From contig NZ_CP049905.1 of assembly GCF_011305535.1 (NCBI RefSeq), forward strand, positions 2,056,001-2,120,000: DNA of 64,000 nt, read 5' to 3'. This stretch comes from Diaphorobacter sp. HDW4B (GTDB lineage Bacteria; Pseudomonadota; Gammaproteobacteria; Burkholderiales; Burkholderiaceae_C). The notes beneath the pieces are model-generated. The model had not been told where the DNA came from. It worked only from the letters and a program-made list of their open reading frames with translations, and searched no databases. Made by a program: the position numbers and the translations under genes. This document shows, piece after piece, positions 63,867 to 64,000 of this stretch (the stretch's first letter is position 1; every line of letters starts with the position of its first letter).

Positions 63867-64000
63867 ATGGAATGGATCATCATCTCGGTCGCCTCGGTAC
63901 TGGCGGGCTTTGTGGACGCCATCGTCGGCGGCGGCGGACTGATTCTCGTCCCCGCGCTGTTCGCGACCTTCCCCTCTGCTCCTCCTGCCACCCTGCTCGG
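63867..64000 (+). CDS. TauE/SafE (TSUP) family permease, N-terminal part only
   Basis: The frame from the ATG at 63867 continues beyond the window. The visible 44 residues form a hydrophobic start with DAIVGGGGLILVPALFATF, the signature of the TauE/SafE sulfite-exporter family. Some members export sulfite or other sulfur-containing anions; the role here is inferred. It follows a CysH-like gene across repeat R. Confidence 0.82.
   Translation, partial: MEWIIISVASVLAGFVDAIVGGGGLILVPALFATFPSAPPATLL

Overview
The window looks like a chromosomal segment of a high-GC betaproteobacterium of the order Burkholderiales, most likely a Comamonadaceae member. This is an inference from gene content and order: the joined str–S10 ribosomal operon, ybeD–lipB–lipA beside the atp operon, incomplete-PTS genes, Bug/TctC-type uptake genes, and a Mg-type HemB. 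No rRNA, tRNA, prophage, insertion sequence or CRISPR array was seen.

Layout. 1–2.1 kb: start of the ATP synthase operon (atpI-B-E-F, minus strand). 2.4–4.4 kb: ybeD-lipB-lipA (lipoate synthesis). 4.7–6.8 kb: an EF-G paralogue. 7.2–10.1 kb: norR and hmp, divergent, with three NorR-type sites and a sigma-54 promoter between them (nitric oxide detoxification). 10.2–12.7 kb: a regulatory PTS (EIIA-HPr-EI). 12.9–18.4 kb: lipoprotein, TlpA-like thioredoxin, cytochrome c', cytochrome b561, acetyltransferase, DUF523, an unusual SDR protein and a peroxiredoxin. 18.6–28.7 kb: rpsL-rpsG-fusA-tuf-rpsJ-rplC-rplD-rplW-rplB-rpsS-rplV-rpsC-rplP-rpmC-rpsQ, all on the minus strand. 29–33 kb: PBP5-type carboxypeptidase, hydrolase, 2Fe-2S protein, VanZ-like protein and HemJ/CopD-like protein. 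33–37.4 kb: M48 lipoprotein protease, hemB, corA-like gene and dienelactone hydrolase. 37.5–43 kb: SDR-marC-creB-creC-creD plus a small ORF, with a cre-tag before creD. 43–44.7 kb: hemerythrin and a parD-like–map pair. 45.4–47 kb: amtB with an NtrC site and a sigma-54 promoter.

47–58.7 kb is a metabolic region: GMC oxidoreductase, a large FAD/Fe-S dehydrogenase, TctC-TctB-TctA transporter, a higBA toxin–antitoxin pair, a FadR-type GntR regulator and a class V aminotransferase. A shared palindrome (TTGNATNCAA) occurs in both divergent promoter regions here and suggests that the GntR protein coordinates uptake, oxidation and transamination of an unidentified (hydroxy/oxo)carboxylate. 58.9–64 kb: an MlaE-F-D lipid transport system with an auxiliary lipoprotein, a short CysH-like protein, and the start of a TauE/SafE-type exporter.

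Three families of dispersed intergenic repeats recur: a palindromic element at 4.5, 17.5 and 53.8 kb; a roughly 210-bp element at 44.8, 63.3 and 63.65 kb; and a roughly 100-bp element at 33.9 and 35.2 kb. Functional assignments rest on recognised motifs and synteny read by eye; no database search was run.
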